A stretch of 64,000 bases of DNA from Limnanthes douglasii subsp. nivea (lineage: Eukaryota > Streptophyta > Magnoliopsida > Brassicales > Limnanthaceae), in the NCBI GenBank assembly GCA_036936605.1, contig JAUPFV010000001.1:346901081-346965080 (forward strand), written 5' to 3'. Both the position numbers and the translations under genes were made by a program. Below, one piece after another: positions 46,540 through 57,288 of the stretch (position 1 is the stretch's first letter; the number at the start of each line of letters is the position of its first letter). The notes under the pieces are model-generated. The model was not told the DNA's origin, searched no databases, and saw nothing but the letters and a program-made list of their open reading frames with translations.

Positions 46540-46830
46540 AGCTAAAGTTAAAACGCAAAACCTGCAAAATTGACTTTAATATGAAAGCAATCCAAAATTA
46601 AAAGATAAAATCAAACAAAAAACAACGACTAAATCAAAATATGTGAAAAAAATAATAAAAAATAAAAAAACTGAAAATCAAATGAAAAACTAAATCTCCA
46701 TAGCATCTGCGGATACTGTAGATAAAAAAAATGTAGAGAGAAAAAAATAAAATCATAATACTATAAAAATAAATGTAAAAAGAAGTTGAGTAAAAAAAAA
46801 CGTAGGAGAATAGTTAAATGGATCCTTCAT
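46540..46830. repeat. Dispersed repeat, copy 2 (related to 880-1010)
   Basis: It shares GAAAATCAAATGAAAA and ATACTGTAGAT...AATGTAGAGAG with the left edge of the window. Its position just beyond E4 suggests an LTR or UTR of that family. Not proven. Confidence 0.4.
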
Positions 46831-47029
46831 AAAGATAATGAAAACAAAAGTTTTAAATAGATAATATTATTATTGATTATTTTTTAAAAATTTAAAATTA
46901 AAGGTTTAACTTTTAAAAAATATTTTAAATCAAATTTATATTAATTAAAAATTAAAAATAAATATATTTTATATATTAAGAAAATATAAAAACAAAGATT
47001 TAGATTTTTCACCCTCTAATAAAAGTCAT

Positions 47030-47620
47030 TTTTGTCTGTTTCAAAAACTATAAACACTATAATTTATTAGGCATCCAAAAAAGTGTATAGAAACTGCAAA
47101 ATATATGATATTTAATGACATTCCATTAGCATGAGTCGTGGGATACTCAAACTCAATAACTCTTACAATAATATATTACTCCTCTAGGCTCTATATATAC
47201 TCATGTTTCAAGAGATAACATATCATCATTAACAAAATTAAATCATAAACCCAAATATTTATAGGTTAACTTGACCAATGACAACAGCGAAGACCATCTT
47301 TGTTCTAGTGTTGCTATGCTGTACATTGGCAACGTCGTTCGGTTGTAAAACTACTGAACATTGTAGCAGCCAATGTCCAAGAGGCGGGGTTTGTATCAAG
47401 AAGACTGGCACTTGTCGTTGTTTCACAATAGATGGAGAAACAATAAACGGTATCCCGAAATTGTGTGGCAGTCCCGCTTGTGCTGCCGCATGTCCATATG
47501 GTGACTACTGCGGCCCTCAATATATTTGCAAATGTATCAAACCCCCACCTAAATAAGATCAATTCATATTTTATTGTTTGAAATCTTGATCCTCATGGTA
47601 TAATAAAAATATAATATATT
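47030..47620 (+). repeat. Duplicated gene unit, copy 1
   Basis: Promoter, coding sequence and 3' flank of the cysteine-rich peptide gene. It is closely matched by 51440-52010 from TTTTTGTCTGTTTCAAAAAC to past AAGATCAATTCATATTTTAT. A segmental duplication about 4.4 kb apart in direct orientation. Confidence 0.85.
47278..47556 (+). CDS. Secreted two-domain defensin-like cysteine-rich peptide
   Basis: Single-exon ORF of 92 residues. A signal peptide (residues 1-22, MTTAKTIFVLVLLCCTLATS) is followed by a mature part with twelve cysteines in two similar halves. Half 1 is C-x5-C-x3-C-x5-C-x6-C-x-C. Half 2 is C-x4-C-x3-C-x5-C-x5-C-x-C. The CxxxC and CxC spacing is the defensin-like (knottin/CS-alpha-beta) pattern. 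The halves are joined by FTIDGETINGIPKL and the protein ends IKPPPK. Expected to be extracellular, in defence or signalling; the target is unknown. A TATATATA box lies at about 47192. No intron is visible, although many plant DEFL genes have one after the signal peptide. Confidence 0.85.
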   Translation: MTTAKTIFVLVLLCCTLATSFGCKTTEHCSSQCPRGGVCIKKTGTCRCFTIDGETINGIPKLCGSPACAAACPYGDYCGPQYICKCIKPPPK

Positions 47621-48600
47621 AATGTTTGCCGTGTTGAATTGTATGGAATCACGGATGATTTACATTTATCAAATTTTCAGAAGTAAACATGATTTTATAT
47701 TTTACCTCCATTAAATAGAAATTATCAAAAGGGAGACTATATTTCAGTGGTTTCTTTTATTTTTCTCATGCTGTGAACAAATACTAAAAACATTTAAATA
47801 AGGTTACAGACGATATTCCCGGAAGCATTTACATACCGCCCGAAAACTTCCAAAAATTAGTTCAGCTAAACAACCGAGAAATACATGAAATTTTACTTTA
47901 AATTAATCCTCAGTAGTAAAATGCATGAAACTAATTTAATTACCTTTTTTATCTCCTTTAATCGTTAATTACTCAACAGTACGTCCCAGCTAATTTACTT
48001 TTGAGATTTATTTATTTACTTTTAGGTTTTTTTAAATGGCAGGGTTTAGGATTTAAAATTAGAAGTTTGAAAGTCAAACTCAAATTTTAAAGTTAAGCTC
48101 AAAATCAACCATTAGAATTGAAGTTTAAAATGTCAAGTGTAATTTAAAAATTTAAAACTAAAATTTATACTCTATAATGTAAGGATTTTACGTTTGTAAA
48201 TTTTAACATGATTAATTGGTAATATGTTTGTATGGTTTTTTTACAAAAACATTATTAAATTAAAATATATATATATTTTTACAAATATATTGAACATATA
48301 TCGTAGTAAAGCACGAGAACTTTATAAAAAAAAGCAATAAGATGTTAGTTACGAATGCCGCTATATGTACATATTGTAAAAAAAAATAAGACTAATATAA
48401 AATTAAAAATATTTATACGTATGAAACTTTACACCAAAGTACGATTACAGATTACAATGACCGCAACCATCATGTAGGAAAGTGATAGATGCAAGGACGA
48501 TAATAACTTAATAAAAATAATTTAGTGTTAAGATAAAAAAGTTCCTCACCTACCAATCATGGTACCGAAAAACTCTGAACCGAATATCAGAGAAAATACA
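47621..48600. other. AT-rich intergenic DNA
   Basis: No gene is seen. A short TA run lies near 48269-48280. Confidence 0.5.
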
Positions 48601-48639
48601 ATAAAAAAACGTAAAGACAAAGAAAGAATGGGATCCAAA

Positions 48640-49080
48640 TATTCTCGCACTCCTCTCCCGCTAGACGTGGTATATAACCGCGCAAAAGCAAAAACGCAAT
48701 GATGTCGGTTTCGGGTTAAGGAGCAATATAATGACTCACAAATCCAAGAATGTCACTTTAGATCATTAAGTGTGAACTCGATTTTGGTGTTAGCAAAGCT
48801 CCAAATACTTTGAGGGAAACTACAATCATAAAAGATATTATTGATAGTTTCAGAATTCAAATTGCATAAGACACAATCCAGTGGGATTTATAAACCCCGA
48901 CTCTGAAGCTTTTCTCAAGTAGACAGGTTGTCTTGGATCGCGAGCCAAAAGATGAAAGAGTGACGATGAACGTTATACTAATGACATAGTAACCCGACCC
49001 ACCTAAAACAGGTGGTGGGCATACAAATGATGTTGTAGATGTCCTTGATGGTGAACATTGTATGTCCTCTATTGGCGGTC
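48640..49080 (-). mobile_element. LINE (non-LTR retrotransposon) 3' fragment
   Basis: On the minus strand the translation contains FWLAIQDNLST, a stop, EKLQSRGL, then IPLDCVLCNLNSETINNIF and YDCSFPQSIWSF. This is the zinc-binding region at the C-terminus of plant LINE reverse transcriptases (zf-RVT, PF13966). Stops interrupt it. The upstream RT is not preserved. The fragment may extend to about 49250. Confidence 0.75.
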
Positions 49081-49429
49081 CAATAGTGCACGTAATTAAA
49101 ATTGATATTTGGAGGAAGAATGGAGAGTATGGGATTGTTTATCTCCTGAAGATTGGAGTGATTCTTCGTTCATACCTATCTAATGTAAGATGGCCAGTTC
49201 CAAAAGCAATCATAAATGATGTATCAGACCTTGATGCTCTTGTCAAACCTAGATTTTTTAAAGATATTTTCCCCATAATAGGTTACCATAGAGACAAGAA
49301 AGAGCCAATGATCATACAAGAAAGAGGTATCAGCCCTATAACCAATAACCACCAGTACAAATTACAAGTTAAGGGATTTTTCTCAAATTTTGAAGGAACC
49401 TTAAAATGATATAACCGAATATCGCATGG

Positions 49430-50570
49430 TCATACATGGTCGTCTCTCAGTTGGCTCACCATCTGGATCATTTTAAAAGTTGACTCATTCCCCTTTAATC
49501 CCCACCACTTGTAACACCTAGAGATTATGTTTGGCCTTGGTATTTCAACGTTTATAAAACTGTGCTCCATCAAAAATGACTGCATACAATATAACTCAAC
49601 ATTCAAATATGGTTTTGAAAATAACGTGATAACATAAGCCATTGTCCTTCAAATAGAAGCGCAACGCATCCGATCACTCTACCGGGATTCCCGACCTTAA
49701 TGCATTTGTCAAGTGACTTATGCAGCTTCTTAACTATGGCTCTAGACCAGTCGTAGTCGTTTATTTTCTCTAGATCCTCCACGTAGAATACTCTTGTCCA
49801 CCCGACGACATCGCATGACACTGAAAAGAACAGTGTTGAGCATATGAAAAGTACCAACAGACGAGCAAGGTCCTTCGCTTCGTCCTCCCATCCTTCCCTT
49901 ATTGATTTCTCGATCGATTCCTACAAAATAAATAACATCATACTCATATACTGCAAGAACAATTCAAAACAGTTAAACCTACTATGACATTGCTAGATAT
50001 ACACGAAGACATTGCTAGGTTCATGTAAAAACAACAACATACTAATATACTGCAACAGCAATTCAAAACAAATACGCTTGCTTTCACATTGCTAGATAGA
50101 GTACGCTGACATTGCTAGATACGTGTAAATTGCGGTATCATACTAATATGCTGCTGCAACAACTCAAAACAAATAAAAATTTCTAGAATTCGTTCACCTT
50201 TATCAATGCATTAGACACTGATTTGTCGTTCGTCGGCCCGCTCCTTCTTGTGCGGGGACTCAAAAAATATTTCTGCATTAACATCGAATCGTTCTCAGCT
50301 CCATCAGCAAACTGACCGATAAAGGCTCATGTTTTATTCATTGGCATCTCCTTGTTCCCATGTTTCAGCCCAAATATGGCCTTCACATCCTTCGTAGTTA
50401 GCTTAACATGCTTACGACCTATCTTGAAAGCCTTCTTTTTCACATCGTAAAAACTACAAATTTACTCGATCATGTTGTGGAACTTTTTCAGCTTCAGATT
50501 CTCATTCTTTACATCGAACGATGTTTTCAGAAACGTATAGAACGATGATATATCATCATAGAATATTTGA
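49430..50570 (-). pseudogene. DUF1985/PMD-like gene remnant
   Basis: Minus-strand pieces. The first, about 50570-50200, contains KKFHNMIE, then KAFKIGRKHVKLTTKDVKAI, FGLKHG and KYFLSPRTRRSGPTNDKSVS. The second, about 49925-49430, contains VGWTRVFYVEDLEKINDYDW, then SRAIVKKLHKSL and GRVIGCVALLFEGQWLM. This combination is typical of DUF1985-type proteins often encoded with Ulp1-like proteases or captured by MULEs in plants. A repeat-filled intron (49926-50195) separates the pieces. At least one stop is present near 50465 and no protease domain follows. Family assignment is moderate, from motif recognition only. Confidence 0.55.
49939..50195. repeat. ~100-bp tandem repeat in the DUF1985-like intron
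   Basis: Units start at 49939, 50038 and 50139 with CATACTAATATACTGC. Each full unit contains two ACATTGCTAGA phrases. The third unit is partial. Confidence 0.75.
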
Positions 50571-50599
50571 TTATATCCCGTCTTAGAAGGTTGATTATA

Positions 50600-51430
50600 C
50601 TGACTAAGCGTGACCTTTAGAATACGCCCGTCTTAGTCATGTTTGCCTGCATATATTCCAATTTCAACTCAACTTAATCATAATTCTTACATCGCAGTAG
50701 TAACACCTATTTCAATCATCACACAATAACACAAAAAACTATGCAGAAACGATAGACATTACCAATCATACACTCCACTGGTGCAACTAACCAAACAACA
50801 ACAATAGTCTTACTCAATGGCTACATTGCTAGACATGAACAAGATTCACTACTACATTTCTAGACGTGTTGTGTGTTACTGTAAACTAGCTACTGACATT
50901 GGTAGATACAACTACAAATATTGCATACAGTGCGAGATAAGAACAACATTTCATGCATATGAGCCAAATACTTCCTGAAACGGATACATTGCTAGACATG
51001 GCTAATTGAACACGGTGAGGTTGCGATTCTCGACATAAAAAACAACTAACCACTTCCATCGGGATTCTCTGATATCACCGTCGACACAAACATAAAAACT
51101 ACGCTATCACCCAGTCATCTTTAACTACTAACTATCAGACAAAATGTCAGGAAAAAACAACGGCATTTCAATTCAAACAAATAACATGAACATAGAACTG
51201 TAGACGAAACGAAAAACGTCGCCGGAGAACGGAGAACTGTCCAATACAATACTGAGATACAGTGACTCGTCCGGCCAAAACAACACTCAAAAGTTTAGTC
51301 TATGACAGTATATTGCAAAGTCCGACAATAAAAATATGGTTCTAAATATTTTATGAAACTAATCTAAAAATAGGTACCATTTTAGTATTTCAAAATTGAG
51401 TAGGTATTTATGGGTACTTTTCTCCTAATA
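50600..51430. other. Gene-free stretch with repeated ACATTGCTAGA words
   Basis: No coding sequence is seen. The phrase ACATTGCTAGA or a one-base variant recurs at about 50822, 50853, 50893 and 50987, the same word as in the 49939-50195 array. It may be further intron sequence of the DUF1985-like gene. Confidence 0.45.
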
Positions 51431-51439
51431 AAAAAAAAT

Positions 51440-52010
51440 ATTTTTGTCTGTTTCAAAAACTTTAAACACTATAATTTATTAAGCATCCAAAAAGTGTATA
51501 GAAACTGCAAAAAGGTATGATATCTAATAACATTCCATTAGCATGAGTTGTGGGAGATTCAAAGTCAATAATTCTTAAAATGTATTACTCCTCTAGGTTA
51601 TATATGTAACATATTATCATTAACAAAACTAAATCATAAACCCAAATATTTATAGGTTAACTTGACCAATAACAACAACGGAGGCCATCTTTGTTCTAGT
51701 GTTGCTATGTTGTACATTAGCGACATCATTCGGATGTAAAACTACTGAACATTGTAGCAGCCAATGTCAAAGAGGCGGGGTTTGTATGAAGAAGACTGGC
51801 ACTTGTCGTTGCTTCACAATAGATGGAGAAACAATAAACGATATCCCGAGGGTGTGTGGCAGTCCCGTTTGTGCTGTCGCATGTCCACATGGTGACTACT
51901 GCGACACTAAAAATATTTGCGAATGTATCAAACCCCCACCTAAGTAAGATCAATTCATATTTTATTGTTTGAAATTCTGATCCTCATAGCATAATAAAAA
52001 TATAAGCATG
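51440..52010 (+). repeat. Duplicated gene unit, copy 2
   Basis: Direct-orientation duplicate of 47030-47620, including promoter and 3' flank. Confidence 0.85.
51669..51947 (+). pseudogene. Second cysteine-rich peptide gene, start codon lost
   Basis: The position of the first gene's ATG is ATA here (51669-51671). The frame stays open for 92 codons plus stop, with all twelve cysteines kept. Halves are C-x5-C-x3-C-x5-C-x6-C-x-C and C-x4-C-x3-C-x5-C-x5-C-x-C, and the tail IKPPPK is the same. Substitutions fall between the cysteines (for example GDYCDTKNICEC versus GDYCGPQYICKC). The next in-frame ATG lies inside the first domain and would omit the signal peptide. Either a very recent pseudogene or a gene using a non-AUG start. 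Confidence 0.75.
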
Positions 52011-52207
52011 CTTCTCCTTTCTCCATCATATTATTAGTATTTGTGGTCAATGGTATAAGTCACCAATGATTTATATGTAGCAGTGTTTTAAAACTAAACC
52101 TGATTCATTGATCCAACCGCGAAAGATGAAACCAAAAAATTTTAAAAAATTTGGGGCCGTCAGTGGTTTTAGAAAACCGAAAATCAAACCGGGACAAAAT
52201 CTAAGTT
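52011..52207. other. Gene-free stretch
   Basis: Nothing is recognised between the peptide gene duplicate and the TTA-flanked element. Confidence 0.35.
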
Positions 52208-52215
52208 TTAGGCTA

Positions 52216-52336
52216 TATGCAGCAGCGTGTATTTGATACACGCTGGCTGCTCAAGATGGTTTGGGGTTCAAAAGATGAACCCCAAACCATCTTTTAAAGA
52301 ACCAATTGCAGCATGCCATTTGGCATGTTGCAATCT
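52216..52336. repeat. Three consecutive hairpins
   Basis: Stem 1: AGCGTGTAT (52224-52232), loop TTG, ATACACGCT (52236-52244). Stem 2: 18 perfect pairs, 52253-52270 with 52276-52293, loop of five. Stem 3: 52305-52318 with 52321-52334, loop of two, one G-T pair. Confidence 0.9.
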
Positions 52337-52404
52337 ACCCTTTTTCTTTTTTTTAGAAAAACAGTTTTTTAAAAGAAATGGTTGGTCAAAAAATTAAAAA
52401 AAGT

Positions 52405-52614
52405 ATACCATGATTTATAATTTTTTGAGATCTATAAATAGAGACTTGGTTTGATTGATTCGGACAACGAAATTTTTTAAGTTTTTATTTATTTAGTATT
52501 TCCGAAACAATTTTCGGAACATTTTTGTAAGTTAAAGAAATAAATAAATTATACCATGATTTATAATTTCTTGAGATCTATAAATAGAGACTTGGTTTGA
52601 TTGATTCGGACAAC
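52405..52614. repeat. 64-bp direct repeat
   Basis: TACCATGATTTATAATTT through GATTGATTCGGACAAC occurs at 52405-52468 and 52551-52614 with few differences. Each copy includes CTATAAATAGAG, a TATA-like box. Confidence 0.85.
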
Positions 52615-53051
52615 AAATATTATTAACTTTATAATATTATGTCTTATATTTTTAATTATTTCAATTTTAATTATTTCGGACAACGATATATTTTTAATTA
52701 TTTTGGTAATAAAAAATATACTATATATTATGTATTATATTTTTAATTATTTCAATTTTATAGTTTTTATTTGTAAAGAAAATATATTATGTTAATTTAA
52801 AAAATTATTTATTTTAATATATATAATTTTAATGTAAATATATAGTAAATAATAAGAAGATAAATAAAAATATATGGTAGGATATTGTATGGTAGAATGA
52901 TGTGGAAGAGAGAGAAATATGGTGGGGTATGCTGAAAGATGAAATATGCACTGCTGTGGGGAGTAGGAATTTTTGCAGAATTATTTGGAGAGTATGCTGA
53001 TGTGGCACTCTTTTGGGAGATGAAATATCCCCACTGCTGTGGATGGTCTTA

Positions 53052-53478
53052 AAAGAATCAACAAAATATCACTAACCCTAAATTCATAACTCGACTATGA
53101 TTTCAAAAAACTTAGATTTTTTCGTTTTTTTAAAAATGAAAAGAACATTAAACAATAACTAATAAACTAAAAATATCAATGTAATAGTATAACTCTATCG
53201 ATCTGGAAAAGTATACAAACCAAAAGAAAATAATTAATAAAAAGAAATTAAAAGAAAAGCGAAAAGATATTATGGAAGGAAAACGCATACTATTTACAAA
53301 AATATTGAAAACGGTGAAGCCAAAATATAAAAATTAAAAATACATAATTTTGTAATTAAAACTTTTTTTAAGTGAAAGAGAATTTTATTAATTGGGAAGA
53401 AATTGGAGTTTTATAAAATATTAGATCTAATTAAGAAATGACGAAAAATATGGGTCTTTAATGAAATTTGAAAAATGA
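53052..53478. other. AT-rich gene-free stretch
   Basis: No gene is recognised here. It adjoins a plausible promoter at 53479. Confidence 0.4.
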
Positions 53479-53487
53479 GGCGCCAAA
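53479..53487 (-). promoter_or_regulatory. E2F-type site
   Basis: GGCGCCAAA is the reverse complement of TTTGGCGCC, the plant E2F consensus. It lies about 260 bp upstream of the orphan first exon. This suggests S-phase expression of the lost gene. Confidence 0.4.
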
Positions 53488-53744
53488 CGAAATTTTTTCT
53501 ACTTTAGAATCTGAAATCAATCAGATTTGCACTAAATCACAAAATCACCATTAGTGTAGCTTACTTTTTGTTGACGAAGCTACAACTAATTATCCTCTCA
53601 AAATTCAGTTTCTGTATAAGACTTTAAGCTTTTCTCTGTTTTGCTGTTTCCATTTCTTCGAGCAAATCCAGTTTATACAGTCGATCTTCTACAGTTTCCT
53701 TTCTTCCTTTCTCACTGATTCTCTCTTGTTTAAGGTTCTTTATT

Positions 53745-53771
53745 ATGAGTGTCTGCAAAACAGAAACTGAG
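53745..53771 (+). pseudogene. Orphan first exon of an unidentified gene
   Basis: After a pyrimidine-rich leader, ATG at 53745 encodes MSVCKTETE, followed by a consensus donor GAG|GTAAGTTAT at 53772. No matching downstream exon is found in the window. The MULE transposase pseudogene begins within about 200 bases. I do not recognise the gene. Confidence 0.4.
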
Positions 53772-53983
53772 GTAAGTTATTTAGTAGTTCTGATATAGCC
53801 TATTTCTAGGCTTTCTAGCTACGTTATTGCTTCTAGCTGGGTTGGTGGTCTGAAGTTCTTGTATTCTATCTTCATCTTAATTTTAGGGTCCACGGAGCTA
53901 GTCAATAAGCAATTCTATTTTGTTCCTTAAAAATCAAATGAATAGGCATCTTACTTGTGATTAAAGATTTTATACTGTTAATT

Positions 53984-56693
53984 TTATTCGAACTTGGTTG
54001 CAATCCCAATGCTCATCTCCGGCATTGTCATCCAATATTTGGGGGATGCTGGAGTGTCGTAGTAGCTTATATTTTCTGCAACCTTCAGGTACTCCTCTTT
54101 ACCGTTATATATCTTGCTATAAGTTTCATAGTTGTCCATTAGTTCATCGTAGATTGCCTTCTGAACACCTTGCCAACCTTTTTCATGACCGTACAACCCA
54201 AACAAAACTGCTCTATATCCATAGTGACCATCTGCCCTAACATCATTTATGCCAGATATAAAAGGATTGAAGTGAATCGGAAACCAACGCAAAAAACCTT
54301 TCGGATCGTATATCAATTCTTTGACTCCACCAATAGATGATTGTACGATGTTGCTAGCAAGCGAGGCAACGGAAGAACTTCAAGTACGAGGTACTTTAGG
54401 CACATCCGCCCGAATCGTATTTTCACTAGCAACTGTTTTACCCTTTTTAACTTTTGGTACTTTTAAAGAGTTCATCACTGAGTCAAGACTGGCCTTATCA
54501 GCATCATCCACATATTCCTATTGGCATTTGTTTCGTTTAGTGGATGATGTATCGACAAAAAGTTTTTGTTTAACCTGCGGACGGCCTCGGTGTTTCTGCT
54601 TCTCCAATGGCTCTAGCAAGGAGGATGTTTCAGGATAAACAATTACAAACCATTTCTTGTAAATGTGTTTTATACAGCTTTCGTATTTTGTCTCCATAAC
54701 ATCAATTACTAGTTTTTCCAGATCATCTTTGAGAATCTCCATCGTCGAACGGTATGTACGAGGCTTTATTTCTAACCTTGTCCAGTGGCTGTGAAACGCT
54801 TCTAACGATGCAACTTTTCCGTTTTTACGCCACTTGTGGATCTGGTGGTAGCAAGGTATACCATGGGTAGATTTTATCGCGCATATGAAAACGTCATCGT
54901 GTTTAACATCCGACCCATCTTTGATAGTGATCATCTTGCTATCTTCGGTTTCTCTACTTCGTCAAAAAATAGTTCTAACGCCATCTGGGAAATATTGCCT
55001 CAAATTTCGTCAAATAGTTTGTCGACGAACTTATGTAGTGCTATGTAACGAATCTTGTCAAACGAAGACCTAATGGTAGCATGTTGGATTTCAACTAGTG
55101 AATGCACCCTCCCCCAAAATAACTCAAAGTTTAACTTGCTTGTACGTAGTTAACGCTTTAGGTTTGAATGAGCACTCTCGATGCGGTTAGTCGTGCAATG
55201 TCCCAAATGCAAGTTATTGTTTGTCTTCCAAACAACGAATTTGTCCGTCTATTTATCAAGCCACGATTTTTCAGCGTATTCAATTACAAGAGGATAGTCT
55301 TTATACTCCAATAGCATGTCTCGTTGGGCGTGATCGAATTCAATCTTTGATGCTGCATACACAATCTTCTTCCAAGCAGAAACAAAGCTCACATGATCAC
55401 TTTTCTCAGGGAAATATTTCCTTATTTTCCCCTGAACGTTTTGGGCTATGTATCAGCGGCATAACATATGCGTTGTTTCTGGGAATACCATTTATATAGC
55501 GTTCATCACTCGGTTCTTCAATTCCGTGAACGGCAATGAACGACTTCAAACAATCTAACACCCATTTTAAGTTGTTTAAATTCTCACCGGACATGAAAGC
55601 AAAATCCGCACAATACGTTAAACCGGTACACATCCCACCCACTATCTCAAACAATGACATACCATATCGTATGACTTTATACGTACTATCCTTGGTCAAC
55701 ACTGTTGGAAATGTCCGCAAAAGGTCAACACTAACTGGATGGGCAAAAAATATATTTGTAATGACTTGTCCATCGTCTTCACCAGATTTATGTCATTCAT
55801 AATAATTATGTGACTTAAGCTCTCCCAACAAGAACTGGATTTGTGACCTACTCACCTTCTTCAAAACCCTGCTTTTCTTTCGTGCATTGTAGATGGTGCG
55901 CATACAATAAACATTATCTTCATTTAGCTTCTTAACACCATTCAGTATATCTCTAGGGTTAGTTACAATATAGGTCGCTCATTCAACATATTCCATCTCT
56001 TCGTCGTTCAAACGACCAGAAAAAGAATGACCGTCTAACTGTTTTGAACTTTTGTGGTTGTGAATACCACATTTTCACTTCTAACTTTCATTGATCTCGT
56101 TCCACCGTTAACCTGAGAATCTCAAATAGGCAGCCAATCTTTTTGGTTCCTATAGACTTCCGTTTACGGTCTTTCTCAGCTACTCTTGGAGTATACTTTC
56201 CCGACCTCTCACACTGTAAAAATATCCTAGGACTTTTTCTACTATGTACTTTATCGCGCCGACTTAGGTTGATAACCAAACCATGGCATTTTCCTGTCTT
56301 CGTCACCCACTTAATCAACGCTACTTGTGTATAGAACTCGGTGGTGAAGAACAAATAACTGTAGTCAGTAGCGAAAGCTTCCTCAGACCCATGGGCGACA
56401 TCTGTCCCCTGTTAGACAACAACAAAACACAACTCGCAATGAGGTATAATAAAAAAGGGTAAAAACCTTTTTTTTTGAAAATTTGCACGCACCACCGGTT
56501 CGGGGCGCTAGAACCGATCGTACACGAATCGGTGTACCACCGGTTCTGTAGCCTTGAACCAGTGGTGCGTAGGTTATGCACGGCCGGTTCTAAGGCCCAG
56601 AATCGGCCGTAACCTCACCTTTTCCGGCGACTGGAGCTCCTTTTCCGGTGACATTTTATCATCTCTTTTCTCAGACGACATCAACTCCTCCAT
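53984..56693 (-). pseudogene. MULE transposase with C-terminal OTU-like domain
   Basis: Exon 1, 56693-56619 (MEELMSSEKRDDKMSPEKEL), ends in donor G|GTGAGG. Intron 56618-56409 ends TTGTCTAACAG. Exon 2 starts at 56408 with GTDVAHGSEEAFATDYSYL. Order: FAR1/MULE-type DNA-binding region (SPRIFLQCERSGKY..GCLFEI), transposase core (LTKDSTYKVIRYGMSLFEIV, then AFMSGENLNNLKWVL), linker and a zinc-finger-like C-terminal motif (HGIPCYHQIHKW). Last comes an OTU-like domain (GINDVRADGHYGYRAVLFGL, 54220-53984). In the family the OTU motif is DGxC; here the catalytic Cys is Tyr. Several stops and frameshifts between 56088 and 54300 show a pseudogene. Terminal inverted repeats were not found. Confidence 0.85.
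56480..56618. repeat. Hairpin cluster in intron 1 of the MULE gene
   Basis: Words ACCACCGGTTC, GAACCGATCG, ACGAATCGGTGTACC, CCGGTTCTGTAGCC, GAACCAGTGGTGC and GGCCGGTTCTAAGGCC pair with each other. For example GCACCACCGGTTC pairs with GAACCAGTGGTGC, and GGCCGGTTCT with AGAATCGGCC. The whole cluster lies inside the 210-base intron. Confidence 0.7.
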
Positions 56694-57288
56694 GCTAATC
56701 CCTAGTTTCGGGTGAGTCATGATCGATTTTGTGTTTTTCTTTAAAATGAGGTTGAATATTCTTGATAGTAGTTTGAAGTTTGAAGTTGATTTTTAAAATT
56801 TTCAGAAAACAATACTCTTTTGATGATAAATTTACTAAAGAATGGTGTTTGTTTGGGTATAAATAACGAAATAGATTATTCTGTGAATTGGATATACTTA
56901 AAATACACTTAGTAGTTTTTTTATTTAATGACAATTAAGTAATTAATTAGAACAACGAGGGTAATTTGATCATAAAAAATCAAAATAAAATCAAAAGAGA
57001 TTTTAGGTATATATCGCCATACCCATTTTACAAACAAATCCACTTATTCTAGGATTCATATAACTTTATACCTAATATTTAAAAATCAAAGAATGACGGA
57101 ATGAAATGAAAAATAATATTCAAAAGAATAGAAAATAATAATAAAATGAAAAAATATATATATAAAAACAACAGCTGATAAAATAAATAAATAAATGTAA
57201 TCAAAACAATGCTTTTTTTCCTCTCACTTAAAAAAAAGAATAAAAATTATAAAGGAACATGAAAAATCAGAAACATAATAAATAATCT
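56694..57288. other. Space between the MULE and patellin genes
   Basis: AT-rich. It holds the divergent 5' flank of the MULE gene and the 3' flank of the patellin gene. No gene is seen. Confidence 0.5.

Larger units (their letters stand above)
52211..53048. mobile_element. Non-autonomous element with TTA flanks (PIF/Harbinger-like)
   Basis: The ends GGCTATATGCAGCAG and, inverted, GACCATCCACAGCAG are related. TTA stands at 52208-52210 and 53049-53051, the usual PIF/Harbinger target duplication. The interior (838 bp) has no ORF of note. It contains three strong hairpins (52216-52336) and a 64-bp direct repeat at 52405-52468 and 52551-52614. The assignment rests on the short termini only. Confidence 0.5.

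Noticed and set aside
49062..49409. 115-codon plus-strand ORF as a novel gene
   Set aside because: It overlaps the antisense of LINE-like sequence, with no start context or homology.
52601..52795. Hydrophobic ORF rich in Ile/Leu
   Set aside because: Translation of AT-rich DNA inside the TTA-flanked element, with no homology recognised.
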